A stretch of DNA of 12,813 nt. It comes from Baffinella frigidus. Lineage: Eukaryota > Cryptophyceae > Cryptomonadales > Baffinellaceae. The position numbers were made by a program, and so were the translations under genes. This document shows positions 12,655 to 12,813 of the stretch, piece by piece. Each line of letters opens with the position of its first letter. The stretch's first letter is position 1. Location of the stretch: assembly GCA_026770585.1 (NCBI GenBank), contig MU646396.1, positions 779,482-792,294 of the forward strand. Reading direction: 5' to 3'. The notes under the pieces were generated by a model. It did not search any database. It saw nothing but the letters and a program-made list of their open reading frames with translations, and had not been told where the DNA came from.

Positions 12655-12813
12655 TAAACCCGAACCCCAACCCCAACCCCTAAATTCTGAACCCTTCCTA
12701 CACACCTCAAACCCCAAACCCCAAACCCCAAACCCCAAACCCCAAACCCCAAACCCCAAACCCCAAACCCCAAACCCCAAACCCCAAACCCCAAACCCCA
12801 AACCCCAAACCCC
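12655..12813 (+). repeat. CCCCAAA heptamer array at window end
   Basis: Degenerate units from about 12655 become a perfect CCCCAAA (TTTGGGG) array from about 12709 to the last base, roughly fifteen units. It is a one-base variant of CCCTAAA and runs off the window. It need not be a chromosome end, since similar arrays are internal. Confidence 0.9.

Noticed and set aside
12655-12813. True chromosome end
   Set aside because: The CCCCAAA array differs from the cleaner CCCTAAA arrays inside the gene, and similar arrays occur throughout; nothing marks this as a terminus.

Overview
This window looks like the inside of one intron-rich nuclear gene on the + strand of a eukaryote. No ORF of ordinary gene length exists. 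Coding-like, GC-rich islands of about 50-150 nt sit between AG and GT and are separated by long filler. The filler is dominated by degenerate CCCTAAA/CCCCAAA (TTTAGGG-type) tracts, as expected from an organism with plant/green-algal/dinoflagellate-type telomeric repeats. I cannot name the species; a flagellate alga with a repeat-rich genome is my best guess.

I propose sixteen exons: 48-131, 512-590, 1451-1536, 1873-1966, 2853-2949, 3434-3482, 4808-4873, 5327-5391, 6511-6625, 7357-7454, 8268-8357, 8977-9055, 9421-9525, 10545-10690, 11424-11494 and 11857-11925. They total 1393 nt (about 464 codons). Reading phase is continuous across 14 of the 15 junctions; the exception is exon 9 to exon 10. 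The gene is open at both window edges. The last five exons together read like a calponin-homology (CH) domain: a core around residues DLSDGRGLLLAVALHRP, then LHQCAALG-VPYVVSSLDV and a closing hydrophobic helix. The type resembles the divergent CH domains of CFAP47-like ciliary proteins or CAMSAP-like proteins. The N-terminal two thirds are not recognised.

The most striking feature is that most exons have partial 'shadow' copies of one edge, meaning the splice site plus about 15-70 nt of coding sequence, repeated in the adjoining intron. Exon 14's first 45 nt occur six times over 9791-10590, in the same coding phase and with the protein sequence largely kept. Exons 1, 2, 4, 6, 7, 8, 9, 11, 13, 15 and 16 show the same pattern on a smaller scale. 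Many exons also begin with GT after AG, so AGGT lies at many intron borders. Together this suggests introns that arose or expanded by local tandem duplication of AGGT-containing exon edges and were then invaded by telomere-like repeats and small mobile elements.

Other intron content: a 205-bp MITE-like element with a 9-bp target duplication (2389-2593); a second MITE family with three copies (5414-5765, about 6948-7118 and about 7926-8115); a foldback repeat of about 65 bp in four copies; GGAATTGG cruciform repeats; a 33-bp minisatellite (3171-3434); a 39-bp tandem repeat running into an acceptor (6395-6510); a polypyrimidine microsatellite (1547-1800); and two small insertions (50 and 68 bp) each flanked by a 4-bp duplication. 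No rRNA, tRNA, CRISPR or bacterial operon features were seen.
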